Source of the DNA: Sambucus nigra | Taxonomy: Eukaryota; Streptophyta; Magnoliopsida; Dipsacales; Adoxaceae | Direction: 5' to 3' | DNA: 64,000 nucleotides | Assembly: GCA_949130495.1 (NCBI GenBank) | Contig: OX422216.1 | Location: forward strand, 100,633,967 to 100,697,966 | In this document: piece by piece, positions 38,305 to 49,867 of the stretch | Layout of the letters: every line of letters starts with the position of its first letter | Position numbering within the stretch: position 1 is the stretch's first letter | The notes under the pieces: generated by a model | The model's input: the letters and a program-made list of their open reading frames with translations, nothing else | What the model was told of the DNA's origin: nothing | The model's database searches: none | Program-made: the position numbers and the translations under genes

Positions 38305-41300
38305 CTAGAAAGTACCTTGTAAAAATAACTCTGGATAACGATCGTGCATCTCATCCTCGCGCTCCCATGTGGATTCCTCGACATTATGATGTCGCCACTG
38401 AACACGCACTAACGGAACTATCTTTGACCGTAGTTTCCGCTCACTTCGGTCTAAAATAGCAATCGGCCCCTCCTCGTAGGAGCTATCAGGCTGGAGATCG
38501 ATGTCCTCCAAAGCAATGTGAGAATGCGACAAATTGTCTCTAAGATATTTCCTTAGCGAGAAAATATGAAACACATCATGAATCCTGTGTAAATGCTCTA
38601 GTAATCCAAGTCTATATGCAACAGACCCAATCCGCTCGATGATAGGAAATGGTCCCACGTATCTCGGTGCCAACTTCCCCTTCTTCCCAAATCGCATAAT
38701 CCCCTTCATAGGAGATACTCTGAGTAAAACCTGGTCCCCCACTTGGAACTCCCTGAAGAACCTCTTCGCATCAGCATAGCTCTTCTACCGATCTTGAGCT
38801 ACCCGAATGCGACTCCGTATCAATTCTATCCTCGCCGAAGTATTCTGAATCACTTCCGGCCCAAGTAGTTTGTTGTCCCCTACCTCCAACCAACATGCTG
38901 GGGAATGACAAGGTCTACCGTACAACGCCTCAAATGGAGCCATGCCAATGGTGAACTGGTAGGAGTTATTGTAAGCAAACTCCACCAGTGGAAGATACTG
39001 CTCCCATCCACCCCCAAAATCAATGATTCACATACGCAACATGTCTTCTAACATCTGGTTTGTACGCTCGGTTTGCCCGTCGATCTGCGGATGGTATGCC
39101 GTACTCAACCGCAATTCTGTGTCCATGGCCTCCTGAAAACTCTCCCAAAACCGTGAAACAAATATCTTGTCTCGGTCAGACACGATATTTAGGGGCACAC
39201 CGTGAAGTCTCACTATTTCTGCAATAAAAAGCTGGGCATACTATCCCGTAGTGTAGTCTGTCCTTACGGGTAGAAAATGAGCGACTTTGGTCAACCTGTC
39301 TACAATTACCCAAATGGAGTCGTGACCCCTCTGTGACGTAGGTAACCCCGTGATAAAGTCCATGGAGATGCTCTCCCACATCCACATCGGGACCTCTAAT
39401 GGCTGTAGAAGTCCTACCGGTCTCTGATGATCCACTTTTACCTGCTGACAAGTGGCGCATTTAGAAACAAACACGGCAATATCTCTCTTCATCCCACTCC
39501 ACCAATACTGACGTCTCATGTCTTCGTACATTTTGTCCCCACTGGGATGTACCGCGAACCGTGAGCCGTACGACTCTGCCATCACCTCGTGTCGCAATTC
39601 CTCCCCTTTCGGAACTACCAGTCTCCCATTGAAGCATAATCCCCCGTCTGAGCTAACGGTATAGGACTCGGCTCCCTCTGCTAATAATCAAACTATCTGC
39701 TCCTGACAGAACGAGTCATCTGCTTGTGCCTTTACCACTCTCGTGACAATCTGCGGTGTAACAGTCATCACCGACATGAATGATCGGGCCACTGCATCCT
39801 GGTGTCCCAACTTCTTCCACTTAGCCTTCCACACCCCTGCCACCTCATCTACTGGCCTACGGCTCAACGCGTCTACTACCACGTTAGCCTTCCCCGGGTG
39901 ATATTGGATATCAAACTGATAATCCTTCACAAACTCAAGCCACCTTCGCTGCCGCATATTCAACTCCTTCTGCGTGAATAGGTACTGTAGGGACTTGTGG
40001 TCTGTGAACAATCGAAATTTCACCCCCAAAAGGTAATGTCTCCAAATCCGAAGGGCAAATACAACTGCCGCTAACTCCAAATCATGAGTGGGGTAATTCT
40101 TCTCATGAGGCTTAAGCTTACGGGAAGCATAAGCTATGGCCTGACTCTCCTGCTGTAATACACCTCCAAGTCCTTGTAAGGACGCATCAGTGTAAACTAG
40201 ATACTCAACTCCCGATCTCGGCAATGCTAACACAGGTGCTGAAGTCAACTTGTCTTTCAACTCATCGAATGCCAACTGACAGGCATCACTCCAAATAAAC
40301 GGCACACCCTTACGAGTCAGATGTGTCAAAGGACCCGCTATCTTTGAGAATCCCCGAATAAACCTCCTGTAGTATCCTGCTAGGACCAAGAAACTACGGA
40401 TCTCAGTCGGTGTCGTGGGCTGTCCCCACTCCCTCACCGCGGATACCTTCCCCGGATCAACAAGTATCCCCCGGTCAAAAATAATATGTCCTAAAAACTG
40501 AACCTCCTTCAGCCAAAATCCGCACTTCTCATACTTTACATACAGCTCGTTCTGACGTAACGTCTGCAAAACCTGTCTCAAATGCTCGGCGTGCTCCTCT
40601 TCTGTCTAGGAGTAAACCAGTATATCATCAATGAAGACAATGACGAACTGATCTAGGAACTCTCTAAACACTCTATTCATCAAGTTCATAAACACGACTG
40701 GAGCATTGGTTAACCCAAAAGGCATAACCCGAAACTCGTAGGAACCGTATCTCGTTAAAAAAGCAGTCTTCGAGACGTCCTCTTCCCTGATACGCAACTG
40801 ATGGTATCCTGATCGCAAATCAATCTTTGAGAAGAAAGAAGCTCCTCTCAACTGGTCGAATAAATCATCGATTCGGGGCAACGGATACTTATTTCGTATC
40901 GTGACCTTATTAAACTCCCGGTAATCCACACACAACCTCAACGATCCATCCCTCTTCTTTACAAATAACACAGGGGCACCCCACGGCGAAGTACTCCTCC
41001 GGATAAACCCCTGACCCAACAACTTCTCAATCTGATCCGTAACTCTCTCATCTCAGCTGGAGCCATACGGTAAGGTGCACGGGCAATAGGCCGAGTGCCC
41101 GGTGTCAAATCAATCACAAAATCTATCTCCCTACTCAGAGGTATTCCAGGTATATCCTGAAATACATCGGCGAACTCACTAACAACGGGTATCGAATCAA
41201 GTGGTATCACCACTTCCTTAGAGGTCTCCTCCTCTATGTAGTACAAATGAGTGGACGATCGCATCGCCACTAAAAACATCTCCTGCCCGGGAATGGCAAA

Positions 41301-42931
41301 GATAATACTCCTACTAAAACAACAATCATGGCTCGGTACGCAACTAGCCAATCCATACCAATAATGGCATCATACTCGGTCATCTCTAATACTAACATAT
41401 CAGCGGGTAAAGTAAACCTCCCAATCTCTATACCTACACCTCTACAAATAAGGGAAATCACGGAACCCCTACTCAACGGTGAATCTACACAAGTAACCGT
41501 ACTCTCGGCGGTGTCTAATAACCCAATGGTGCGTGCAAATCTCATAGCAATAAAACAACGTGTAGCCCCCGTGTCAAATAAAATACGCCCCATAGTTCCC
41601 TGAATAGAGAACATACCCTCAATAGCTGGCAGATTCTATGGGGCTGCGGCATGCTGAAGCTGATACACTCTCCCATACTGAAGCAGTCCCTGCTGAACTG
41701 GGACCGCTGGAATCCGCGGTAAGGCTGCCATCTGCTGTGGTGCTGGGAGGGCGACGGGAAACATAGGCCTCTGCGGCTCCTGTCGAGCACCCAGCTGCTG
41801 CTGTTGTGGGGCCCAACCCCTATTAGGACAATCCTGGTGTTTATGGCCAGTCTTTCCACAAACGTAACACTTCCTCGGGAAGTTTCCCCCTCGCTGTCCC
41901 TGCTGACCACGGCCCTAGTGACCGTTACGATTTCTTCTCTGGCCTTGCTGGCCCTGGTAAAATTGCTGTTGTTGACCATTTTGACCCTGCTGGCCCTGAT
42001 GGCCGTTCTGACCCTACTGGCCATTCCGGAATCCTCCCTGACTGTTCCTGAAACCCCCTGATCGGAATCTCTTAGAATCCCCCTGCTGGGAACCCTGATC
42101 ACCCTGCCTATACTGACCCTGAGCTGATTGTGCCCCGCTGGCACCATTTCCCCCTGTCATGCCCTGATGGCTGGACTCTCCTGACCTCTTGCTCTCAGCC
42201 ATGTGAAAGCGATGATCCTGGCAGTGTAACAGTGCAGCGTTAACCACGTCAGAATAAGTGGCCAACGAAAGGTTCCCTAACAAATGCTGACGGATCCTCC
42301 ATGTTAATCCATCAGTGAACTTCTGGATCTTCTTCTCTTCTGTCGGTATCTCATCCGGGACAATATTCAGCAAATTTGTGAATTCGGCCTCATACTCGGA
42401 CACCGTCTTACCCTCCTGCCTGAGATTCATTCGCTTCCTCCTCATTTCCGTGTGAACAGCTGACGGACAATACTTGCGGTTGAACCACACCCAGAACTCC
42501 TGTATCGTGAGAGTATCTCTCTCCTCCACGATGGTAATAGACTCCCACCACTGCAGTGCAGATCCCACTAGCTTGGAAGTAGCTAGTATCTACCTCTGAA
42601 CATAGGTGCACTCATACATCCTCAAGTGCCTCTGAATATCCTTCCTCCACTGACTTGAAACCACAACATCGGAGCTACCTGCGAACTCCGGTGGGTGTGC
42701 TTTCTGAAAAGCATCACGTACGCGTTCCCAAGCAGACGAGAATGCATGTGCCTGAACCGGCATGGCTACTGGCGCCTGAGGTGGTGCCTGCTGTACAACG
42801 GCTAGGGCGGCATTTACCGCTTGGGCTACAATAGCTGCAACCTCGGCGGCATTCATGGTGCCCTGTACTGGAGCTGGTTGGGGTTCTGGCTGTGCATCCC
42901 TAGGAACTTGATGCGCACGTCGTGGAGGCAT
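38305..42931 (-). pseudogene. Tekay B gag-pol polyprotein with chromodomain
   Basis: The start at 42931 gives MPPRRAHQV. In order: gag (WWESITIVEE, EYEAEFTNLL near 42380), a complete CCHC knuckle CYVCGKTGHKHQDC near 41870, protease ILFDTGATR (41580), RT with [13 protein letters not shown] and the catalytic [12 protein letters not shown] (40640), RNase H with [11 protein letters not shown] (40190) and [11 protein letters not shown] (40000), integrase His/Cys region (39590-39430), D-D-E in [18 protein letters not shown] and DGQTERTNQ, a GPF motif (VGPFPIIERIG) and a chromodomain (LVRVQWRHHNVEESTWE) near 38370. Frameshifts occur near 41300 and 41040; elsewhere single in-frame stops (for example at 42594, 40606, 39688, 39241, 38785). 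Chromodomains direct integration to heterochromatin. Confidence 0.93.
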
Positions 42932-43101
42932 CTGAAATGAGAGTAAAGTCTTATAAGCTTTCAGTTATTATCTCAAAATAGCTGAAGAGTGGATCATAGA
43001 CAAAAGAATACAACATTCCTAAAATATAGGGCTCTACATCAAAGAAAGCTCAGCGGAAACATAATAAGCCGTACAGATCCTAAAGGACACTAGAACCTGA
43101 T

Positions 43102-43113
43102 GCTCTGATACCA
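43102..43113 (-). promoter_or_regulatory. Tekay B primer-binding site (initiator tRNA-Met)
   Basis: TGGTATCAGAGC on the minus strand, two bases inside the 5' LTR. Confidence 0.93.
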
Positions 43114-43115
43114 CC

Positions 43116-46029
43116 TGTGACACCCCGACTAATTAAATACCGGGTAGCTACTCCTTTATTAAATTAATATCAAAATGCCAAGTTGGTTCAGTTAATAGCA
43201 TCACTGTCGAAAACATTTAATGATTACTAACCACCTAGTATTTAAAAAGTAAGTTGTCAAATTTTAAATTAAATCTGATTAACATGCGATAAATGAAATG
43301 TAAAAGAATAACATCACCATACACCATAAAGTCTCAATAAAGTAACCAACAAATAATAATAAGTCCGAAGGAAAACTCCTCACAACAATCCCACAAACTG
43401 AATTAAATAAAACAGTGTATCCTGAATTAATTACATGCCAAAAATCTGAATAACTGAATTATGAAATGTCTCTAAAAGAAATGGGCGACATGCCCTACAA
43501 ATGATGGAACTGAATATGGAGTCAAGACTAGAAAAGAGGCATCTACTGTCAAGGCCCTGTAACTTCCACAACAGCTACAACTCGTCACCTGAATAGAATT
43601 CCCATGCATGGTGTCCTTGTGGCTGGGCACCTAAAAAGGTTTTTACAAAAAAATAGCTTTGAAAGCAAACGGGTCAGAGCCCGAAAGTGGAGAGTATTTT
43701 AAAAATAGCAAGTGCGTTAATAACATTAAAACAATGAATGCAAAATACATGTTAGGACGTGCTCTCACATGAAATACTCACCTCTCGACTAATTGTGCAC
43801 TCCTAACGTACCGTACCCATTCAAGTGATTCTCATATCTAACTAAACTGACATAAGTTCTAACCTTTCTACTCGATTCACAATATGAATTCCCAATGTTA
43901 TAACTTGAATAGATAGCTTTACTTAAACTCGGATTCTCAATTATTAGCATTACCATTTACTGGAGGTTATCCCCTTATTTATCTTCTCAAGGAGTTACTA
44001 TAAATTATTCTCATAATTAAACATGACAAGTCTGTTCATTTAACCATATATCATTCACATCATAAATATACAATACAAGCACCCCGAGACTAATCTATGG
44101 TGCACACATACTCTGCTATCCATCCCGGTACATCACGTACATAAGGATCACGCATTCCGAATCTCTCAGGAATCGTTCTCAGATAACAACAATCACAATC
44201 AATGGAGGCGAACACAGTCACATCACATGGGTCACGCACATACCTACGCTCCCACGATCAGCGGTCTTATTAACTTCCCAATAAGTCCTTCTCTGACCTA
44301 TTTCCTCGAGGTACCAATCAAAATCCGGGCACACAAAGATTAGATGGCCCTAAGCGAACGTAAACCTCCCGTGATAGCAAGTATGGTAGGTATGTCATAC
44401 ACATAAAATCATATACATATACTAAGCATGCACACATCCTAGTAATTACCATAATTTATTAGTGGTATACTTCTCATTCTTATACCAACTTATAATGTTA
44501 TGCAATTCACATATCCCCGATTAATACTAACATTTAAATCGTCAGTTATTCTCACATCGTAATTAGTCACTCACGTCCTAATCCACAATTTTCATTTGGT
44601 TCTAATCACACTTCTATGTTTTACTCCTCAATATATCCCAAATATCCCAAATATATCAATTAGTCATCAAGGGAATGTTATCTCTACAATTAAACTAGGT
44701 TACGGGACATTAGAAATCAAATCAGGCCAAAAAGGCCAATCTGTCAACTCGTTAGAAGTCTCGTTCGAACGAGGTCGTTCGAACGAGGTCGTTCGAACGA
44801 GGTCGTTCGAACGAGAGTTCGTTCGAACGAAGTGGGCATCTAATGATATCTCGTTCGAACGAAAGGCATCGAACGAACATCCAACTCGTTAGGAGTCAAA
44901 CTGTCAACTCGTTAGAAGCTCGTTCGAACGAGCTCGTTCGAACGACCTGGGCAAGCCTTCTAATGAGGTGATAGTTTTGAGCCCAGAATTCTCCTATCTC
45001 GTTTTTCCCAATTTTCTTCACCTCTAATCTCATCTAAACATCATTCCAACAGTAGTTCAAGGTTTCTAATCATTCCTAAACATACTTAGGTCGTATTTTA
45101 ACATATATATGGGGTCGAATCCCCCTAAACAACACCCAATTATCAAATCTCCCAATTTTCCCCCAAACCTTATGAGTATGAACCCTAGAAAATTAAAGTC
45201 ATCAATATCCATAATTAAATCCGTTTTTGTATTATAAAAGATGTATTTCTAACAGTATAATCGCCCAAACACAATTCTACATGAAATATCTTTATCAAAA
45301 CATGAATTTATAACTCCAATTACATGGGTTTTTACAAGTCTCCCAATACAATGCAATTATATCAATTTCTAAGCATGGAAGAAGCATTCGCTTGAAATTA
45401 AAGTAATTAAACCACTTGCCTTGGATTATTCTCTGAATTTGGTGTTGAATTGATGAAGGTTGCTCTCTCTCCTTTTTATCCCAAAGGTTGAAGGTTGAAA
45501 ATGAAGGTTAAGGTTTTCTCTTTTGGGAACCTCTCCTAACTTCTCATGAAACTCCCGTAGCCCTCTAATCAGTTAATTGCTGGTAATGGGTTAGTGGGTC
45601 ATTAAATTCCCTATTTTAAACTCCCAAAATTCGTTGGTCAAAATTCCTAAAATTCCAAAATTACCAAAATACCCTTTTAAGTTGCCGGTATGGCCTAAAA
45701 ATGCCCCGGGACCCAAACTAAACCCCCGGCTAGTGTTTTCTAACTATTTCGACCCTTCCGGACACGTTGGCGCACTCAAAATGACCATACGATTGATAAA
45801 AATAAAATCCACTTTTTAATTAAAATATTTATATTCCTGACGCGACTGTCACACGCGTCCTAACAAAATTTCCAAATTGCCGTATTTCAATTTCACGACA
45901 AATTCAATATATTCAATATTCATTATAATCAAATAATACCCATTATAATCAAATACCAACTCACATCTCGTTAGTATTTAATTCAATTAATCCCATAAAT
46001 AAATATCACCAAAAATACGGGGTATTACA
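43116..46029 (-). repeat. Tekay B 5' LTR
   Basis: 2914 bp, TGTGACACCC...GGTATTACA; drives transcription of the minus-strand genes. Its palindrome cluster is longer than that of the 3' LTR. Confidence 0.95.
44748..44946. repeat. Cluster of CGTTCGAACG palindromes, Tekay B 5' LTR
   Basis: The unit GTCGTTCGAACGAG is present in tandem where the 3' LTR has two fewer 14-bp units, and a further CTCGTTCGAACGAG unit is doubled at 44928-44945. Confidence 0.9.
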
Positions 46030-46955
46030 GTTAGGCATCAGGGTAGAGGGAGAAATCTCATGGCAATACCAGAGCATCGAGTTCTTCGGGACTCGTAGCT
46101 CCTTCAAAGCACTCAGCCACCCCCTGAGAAAAGGAAAGCTCTTCGAACTCCGACAACCTTATTGGAGCATCTGACTAACCCTGGTCATAGCCATCAGCCC
46201 ACACTTGTCGAGGACCTTTTTTGAATAGGTCCGAGTAACATCCCTTTGAAGCCCAACAGCAATCACATATGCTCGTTGGACATCACCACGAAGCTCTTCC
46301 ATTTCCCTCTCTCGAAGTTCTTCCACTTCCCTATTTCGGCTCCTGGTGCTCCTGCCAGCTCGTGGAACAGATGGACCAGTGGAACCCCGCAGCACAGGAG
46401 GAATATCACTCTGACCAACCCTTGCTCGCGATGATGAGGAGCCCTATAATACTGCTAGGGCAGTGCTCGACGCTTGCTCCCTAAGTCGTGAGACCTCTCT
46501 CCTCAGAGCCTCATTCTCCTATTGGAGAACCTCCCCAACTTGGTTGATCTCAGAGGCCTCTAGTAGCTTCGTTCTCAGTGCATTGACCTCCTCTTGGACT
46601 GAGGCACCAATGTCCTCCATCTCTTGAAGTCTGTCCTTCAGCTTGGCGACGAGCTCTATTTGCTCTATAAAGCGCTTGTTCCTCAGTCGCAGAGACTTGC
46701 AGATCCTCACAAAAGTGTGACAAACTTTGGAGCTCACATTGGGCCCCAACACCCTTCCCAATTGGGAAGTAGCAGGAATGTAATCATCCACATCAACTAA
46801 CTACAAGCAATAGAAAGACAAGGGAAAGAAAGAGACAAATCAGTGTGAGGAGAGAAGGAGCCTTTTCATTAATAATGGTTGAAGTTACATCGAACAGTAA
46901 AAAGAAAGTTTACAGATAGAAAAAAGCAAAAATACAAAGCAATCCTAGCAGATAA

Positions 46956-49115
46956 CTAGTTAGCAACCTCGGGTTGCCTAGAGGTCGATGGCCCTTTCCC
47001 CTTGTCGGCATCAGCAGGAGCATCGCCCTCGGCAGGAGCAATCTCTGTCGCCACAACGAGGGAAGCATCGACAGGAGTCATCGGGGGGACAGAGTCAGCA
47101 CTTTTAACATCTGGGGCAGGGACTTCATCCACGATTGGCTTCGGACCCGGGTCATGCTCGTCAAACAGGGGAGAGTCGATATCGACGCTAGCAGCTAAAA
47201 GGGCCTTGTTCCATCCCTTCTTGAAGTTCAGATGACTAATATAGCCTATCTAAACTTCAGCATCCTCGTACACTGCAGCCCAACCAGAATTGTATGAGTC
47301 CTTCTTGGCGGTGACAGCCTCAGACTCCTTCTTCTTCAGCTCTTCAGAGAGTACCCTATTCTCCTCAATAACTGCTAGTTTGCTCGAGCAAACCAAGTCA
47401 TAGGCCTGTTGCAGCTCTTTCAAGTCCTTAACAGCCGCGTCCTTCTCCTTGTTGGCAATAGCAAGAGCCAGGTCGGATGAAATCTGAGCAGCGTTAACGG
47501 CTTTAAAACCAGCCTCGAGCTCTTTACCCTTCAGCTTTCGGGCATCGTTTTCCTTCTCCAGCTCGCTGTTTTTCTTCACCAGCTCATCACGTGAATGATA
47601 CAGTACGGTGAAGTCAGTAACAAACTGCAGAAAAAAGAAGACATTAGAAGAGGGAAATGAGGGAATTCATAAAAACATGGGAGAGAAGGGAAAAACCTTA
47701 CCAAAGCTAGCCTTTGACTAGCCTGAAGGGCCAATTGCTCGGACCCTATCACCCTTTGGCGATCAGCCGGGAGGACAGCTCTCTCGAGCAGAGCGGGGGC
47801 CAACTGGGGGGAAATTGCAACAGAAGCCCCCTCGGGCAGTGCGAACACCGGGACTAAGGCCTAACCAGCCTTCATCCTCGCTTCCACCCTCCTCTTCTCC
47901 TCCTCTCTCTCATTCTCTTCTTCCTTTTTTCTCTCTCTCTCCCTTACCTGCTCCTCTTCCTTCCTCTTTCTCTCCTGCTCCTGAGCAGAGGACTGGGAAC
48001 CAGTAGCCACAGCCCTAGAGCTAGATTTTTGCTTCTTTAACCTCTGTACGAGAAGCATATGGTCTTCATCATCATCATCCCGAATCAAATTCTTCCAGGG
48101 TGGAGCCATCTCTTCGTTCGAACTACTGGACGTGCTCAACGACTCTTGAGCTTCAGAGACCTCCCCACGATCAGAGGAACTGCTACTATCAGAGCTCCCT
48201 CCACCCAAATTACTTACAGCTCCTACAATGTCACTTTCAGAGTTGCTCTCCTCCTCATCCAACTGGATAGGATCCCCAGCAGTCTCTTCGGAGGAGTCAA
48301 ACTATGGGATACTGTCCACAGGACTTCCTATGAAGCTGGAGCCAACGTTCTTGTACTCGAGCAGAAACACAGCAGACCTGGGATGCTCACCGTCACCCAA
48401 AGGCTCCCTGATATTCCAAGCCTTGACTAATTCCGAGAGACGAACCTCGCTGAGAGCAGGTTCCAAGTTCTTTGACCTTGCTGAGGAAGAAAAAGCAAAG
48501 AAGAGTTATAAAGATCACAAATCAACAAAAGTCGAAACAACAGTGCAATGTCTACCTATGTATTCTTCCCCATAAAAGGGAACAGAGAACCTCTCAGACC
48601 TAAACCCTTCAAATTGGGGAGAAAACTGCCAATTTCTAACAAGGAAACCTTCTTGCCAGTAGTCCTTATGGGAATCAGGTAGATTTACTACCAATACCCT
48701 GTCAGGGCTCCTAACTTTGAGGAAGAGGACACCAGAGCTAGTTCGAGAGAAGGAATAGCAAAAATAGACCTCGGCGAGCCCTAACCTAGTACCATACAAC
48801 TGATTTATCCTATGTACGCCATTAACTATTTTCCACACATTGGGCGAGCATTGTGCAGGAATAATATTGAAATAGCTAAAGAAATGCAAGAACAAATCGT
48901 TGGGAGGAAAAGTGAGTCCCCCCCTGAGAAAGCAACAAAACATGAATCCAGTGGGCGTCATCTATCTCTCTAACGTTTCTAGGAGAGGAAGCGCAACACT
49001 CAATATCTACCCACTCAGGGATGTTATAAAATTTCCTAAATTCAGAGACCGACCTATTGCCAATCTTCGCCACTGGAAAACCGTAGAAAACTACAAACTC
49101 AAAGAGAAAGTACAA
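46956..49115 (-). pseudogene. Tat antisense gene A (putative gypsy-type transposon domain, coiled coil), three exons
   Basis: Exon 1 (to 48556) carries a domain resembling Pfam 'putative gypsy type transposon' (PF04195): PPNDLFLHFFSYFNIIPAQ, then CSPNVWKIVNGVHRI. A one-base frameshift lies near 48955. Intron 48555-48481 has GTAGAC...TTCCTCAG borders and joins in frame to exon 2 (48480-47702), which holds a Ser/Asp/Glu-rich region and a long Arg/Glu/Lys stretch. Intron 47701-47625 (GTAAGG...TTCTGCAG) joins in phase to exon 3 (47624-46956), a coiled coil (KKNSELEKENDARKLKGKEL) with an acidic/Pro tail ending EVAN. Stops at about 48303, 47860 and 47252. The role of such proteins in Tat elements is unknown. 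The start is not clear; 49115 is the upper limit of the open frame. Confidence 0.75.
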
Positions 49116-49442
49116 AGAAAAGGTACATGAAACTTACAAGATAAAATATCGACTCGAACGATGAAGAAGCACAGGCCCAAACGACAAGGAAGCAATGAGA
49201 ATGGAGATTGAGAGAAGAAGGTACGAAGTGCTAGAACTCATAGAGAATGGGAAAGTGCTGGAAAGATTGAAGCGACGGTAGAAAAGTGGCTATTCCAGAA
49301 AACCTTCAAATTTTTCTAATCATTTTGCACAAGATACGAAGCGGGTGCCGCCAAAATCAGTTTCACAGCTTTCGAAGAATTGCAAAAAAGCCATTATGGC
49401 TAATCATTTAAATTTATTGAGTCCAAAAACATGGCCCAACAA

Positions 49443-49867
49443 ACTTAGGGGCAATTGTGGGTACCCGAAATTAAGATCATGGGCCTAGACAAGTAGCCCA
49501 ATTCTGGCGGCCCAAAGTCTAGACCCCCCATCTCTTATTTTGGTTCTAACCCGATCTCTTCCCACGTTCCCATTAAGGGAGGATCTAGGGAGAGATGTAA
49601 GACATGGGGGAATCCATCACCTCCACTTACCTAAATGTACATGTATATATTAAACCCTAGGTCTAGGGCAAAGGGACAGGTTGTATTCTCTGTAATCAAT
49701 CTCCGGAGTAAATAGAAATAACATCGACTACACCACTGTGGACGTAAGCACATCTTTGCTGAACCACGTACATCCTTTGGTGTGTGATTGTCATTTTACA
49801 TTCCTTGTTCTCATTTAGTGGTTGCCTTTCTCTAATTTATTTGTGTTGCATAATAATTATCACCACA
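49443..49867 (+). repeat. Tat polypurine tract and 3' LTR
   Basis: ACTTAGGGGCAAT (49443-49455) directly precedes the LTR (49456-49867). The LTR ends ATCACCACA followed by the duplication ATTAT. Confidence 0.92.

Larger units (their letters stand above)
35362..46029 (-). mobile_element. Tekay/Del-type chromovirus, element B (complete structure, dead genes)
   Basis: LTRs at 35362-38263 and 43116-46029 flank a 4.85-kb interior. The 5-bp duplication GTTAG lies at 35357-35361 and 46030-46034. The primer site at 43102-43113 and the polypurine tract at 38265-38273 both point to the minus strand. The LTRs are nearly identical over long runs, so it is the youngest-looking insertion here. It landed in antisense gene B of the Tat element. 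3-kb LTRs, the MPPRRA-type gag start and a C-terminal chromodomain fit the Tekay/Del clade. Confidence 0.95.
35195..46800 (-). pseudogene. Tat antisense gene B, last exon split by Tekay element B
   Basis: Minus-strand coding begins after a splice-acceptor-like TTGCTTGTAG at 46801-46810 with LVDVDDYIPATSQLGRV and a coiled-coil stretch (IEQIELVAKLKDRLQEMED), then an Arg/Glu-rich region, to 46035. There the Tekay element (35362-46029) interrupts. The same frame resumes at 35361 and runs PFRRDDRWIHIDAIPRQLL...DDYLAQRPHPH to TGA at 35195. Without the insertion this is about 309 codons with three internal stops. It may be a separate gene or the last exon of antisense gene A: a GAG/GTTGCT junction near 46970 would join them in frame, but gene A has its own stop and a poly(A)-like signal. 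No enzyme motif is seen. Confidence 0.6.
28514..49867 (+). mobile_element. Tat-lineage Ty3/gypsy retrotransposon (10.7 kb, split by Tekay B)
   Basis: Two 412-bp LTRs (28514-28925 and 49456-49867) start TGTGGGTACCC and end GTCACCACA/ATCACCACA, flanked by the 5-bp duplication ATTAT (28509-28513 and 49868-49872). By eye they differ at about 19 of 412 positions. Gag-pol is on the plus strand; the second, archaeal-type RNase H and the antisense genes between pol and the 3' LTR are hallmarks of the Tat lineage. Removing the nested Tekay element (35362-46029 plus one duplication) leaves about 10.7 kb. All genes carry stops. Confidence 0.93.

Noticed and set aside
49091..49137. A third intron at the 5' end of antisense gene A
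   Set aside because: GT and AG borders exist, but 47 nt is too short for a normal plant intron and the upstream exon cannot be supported.
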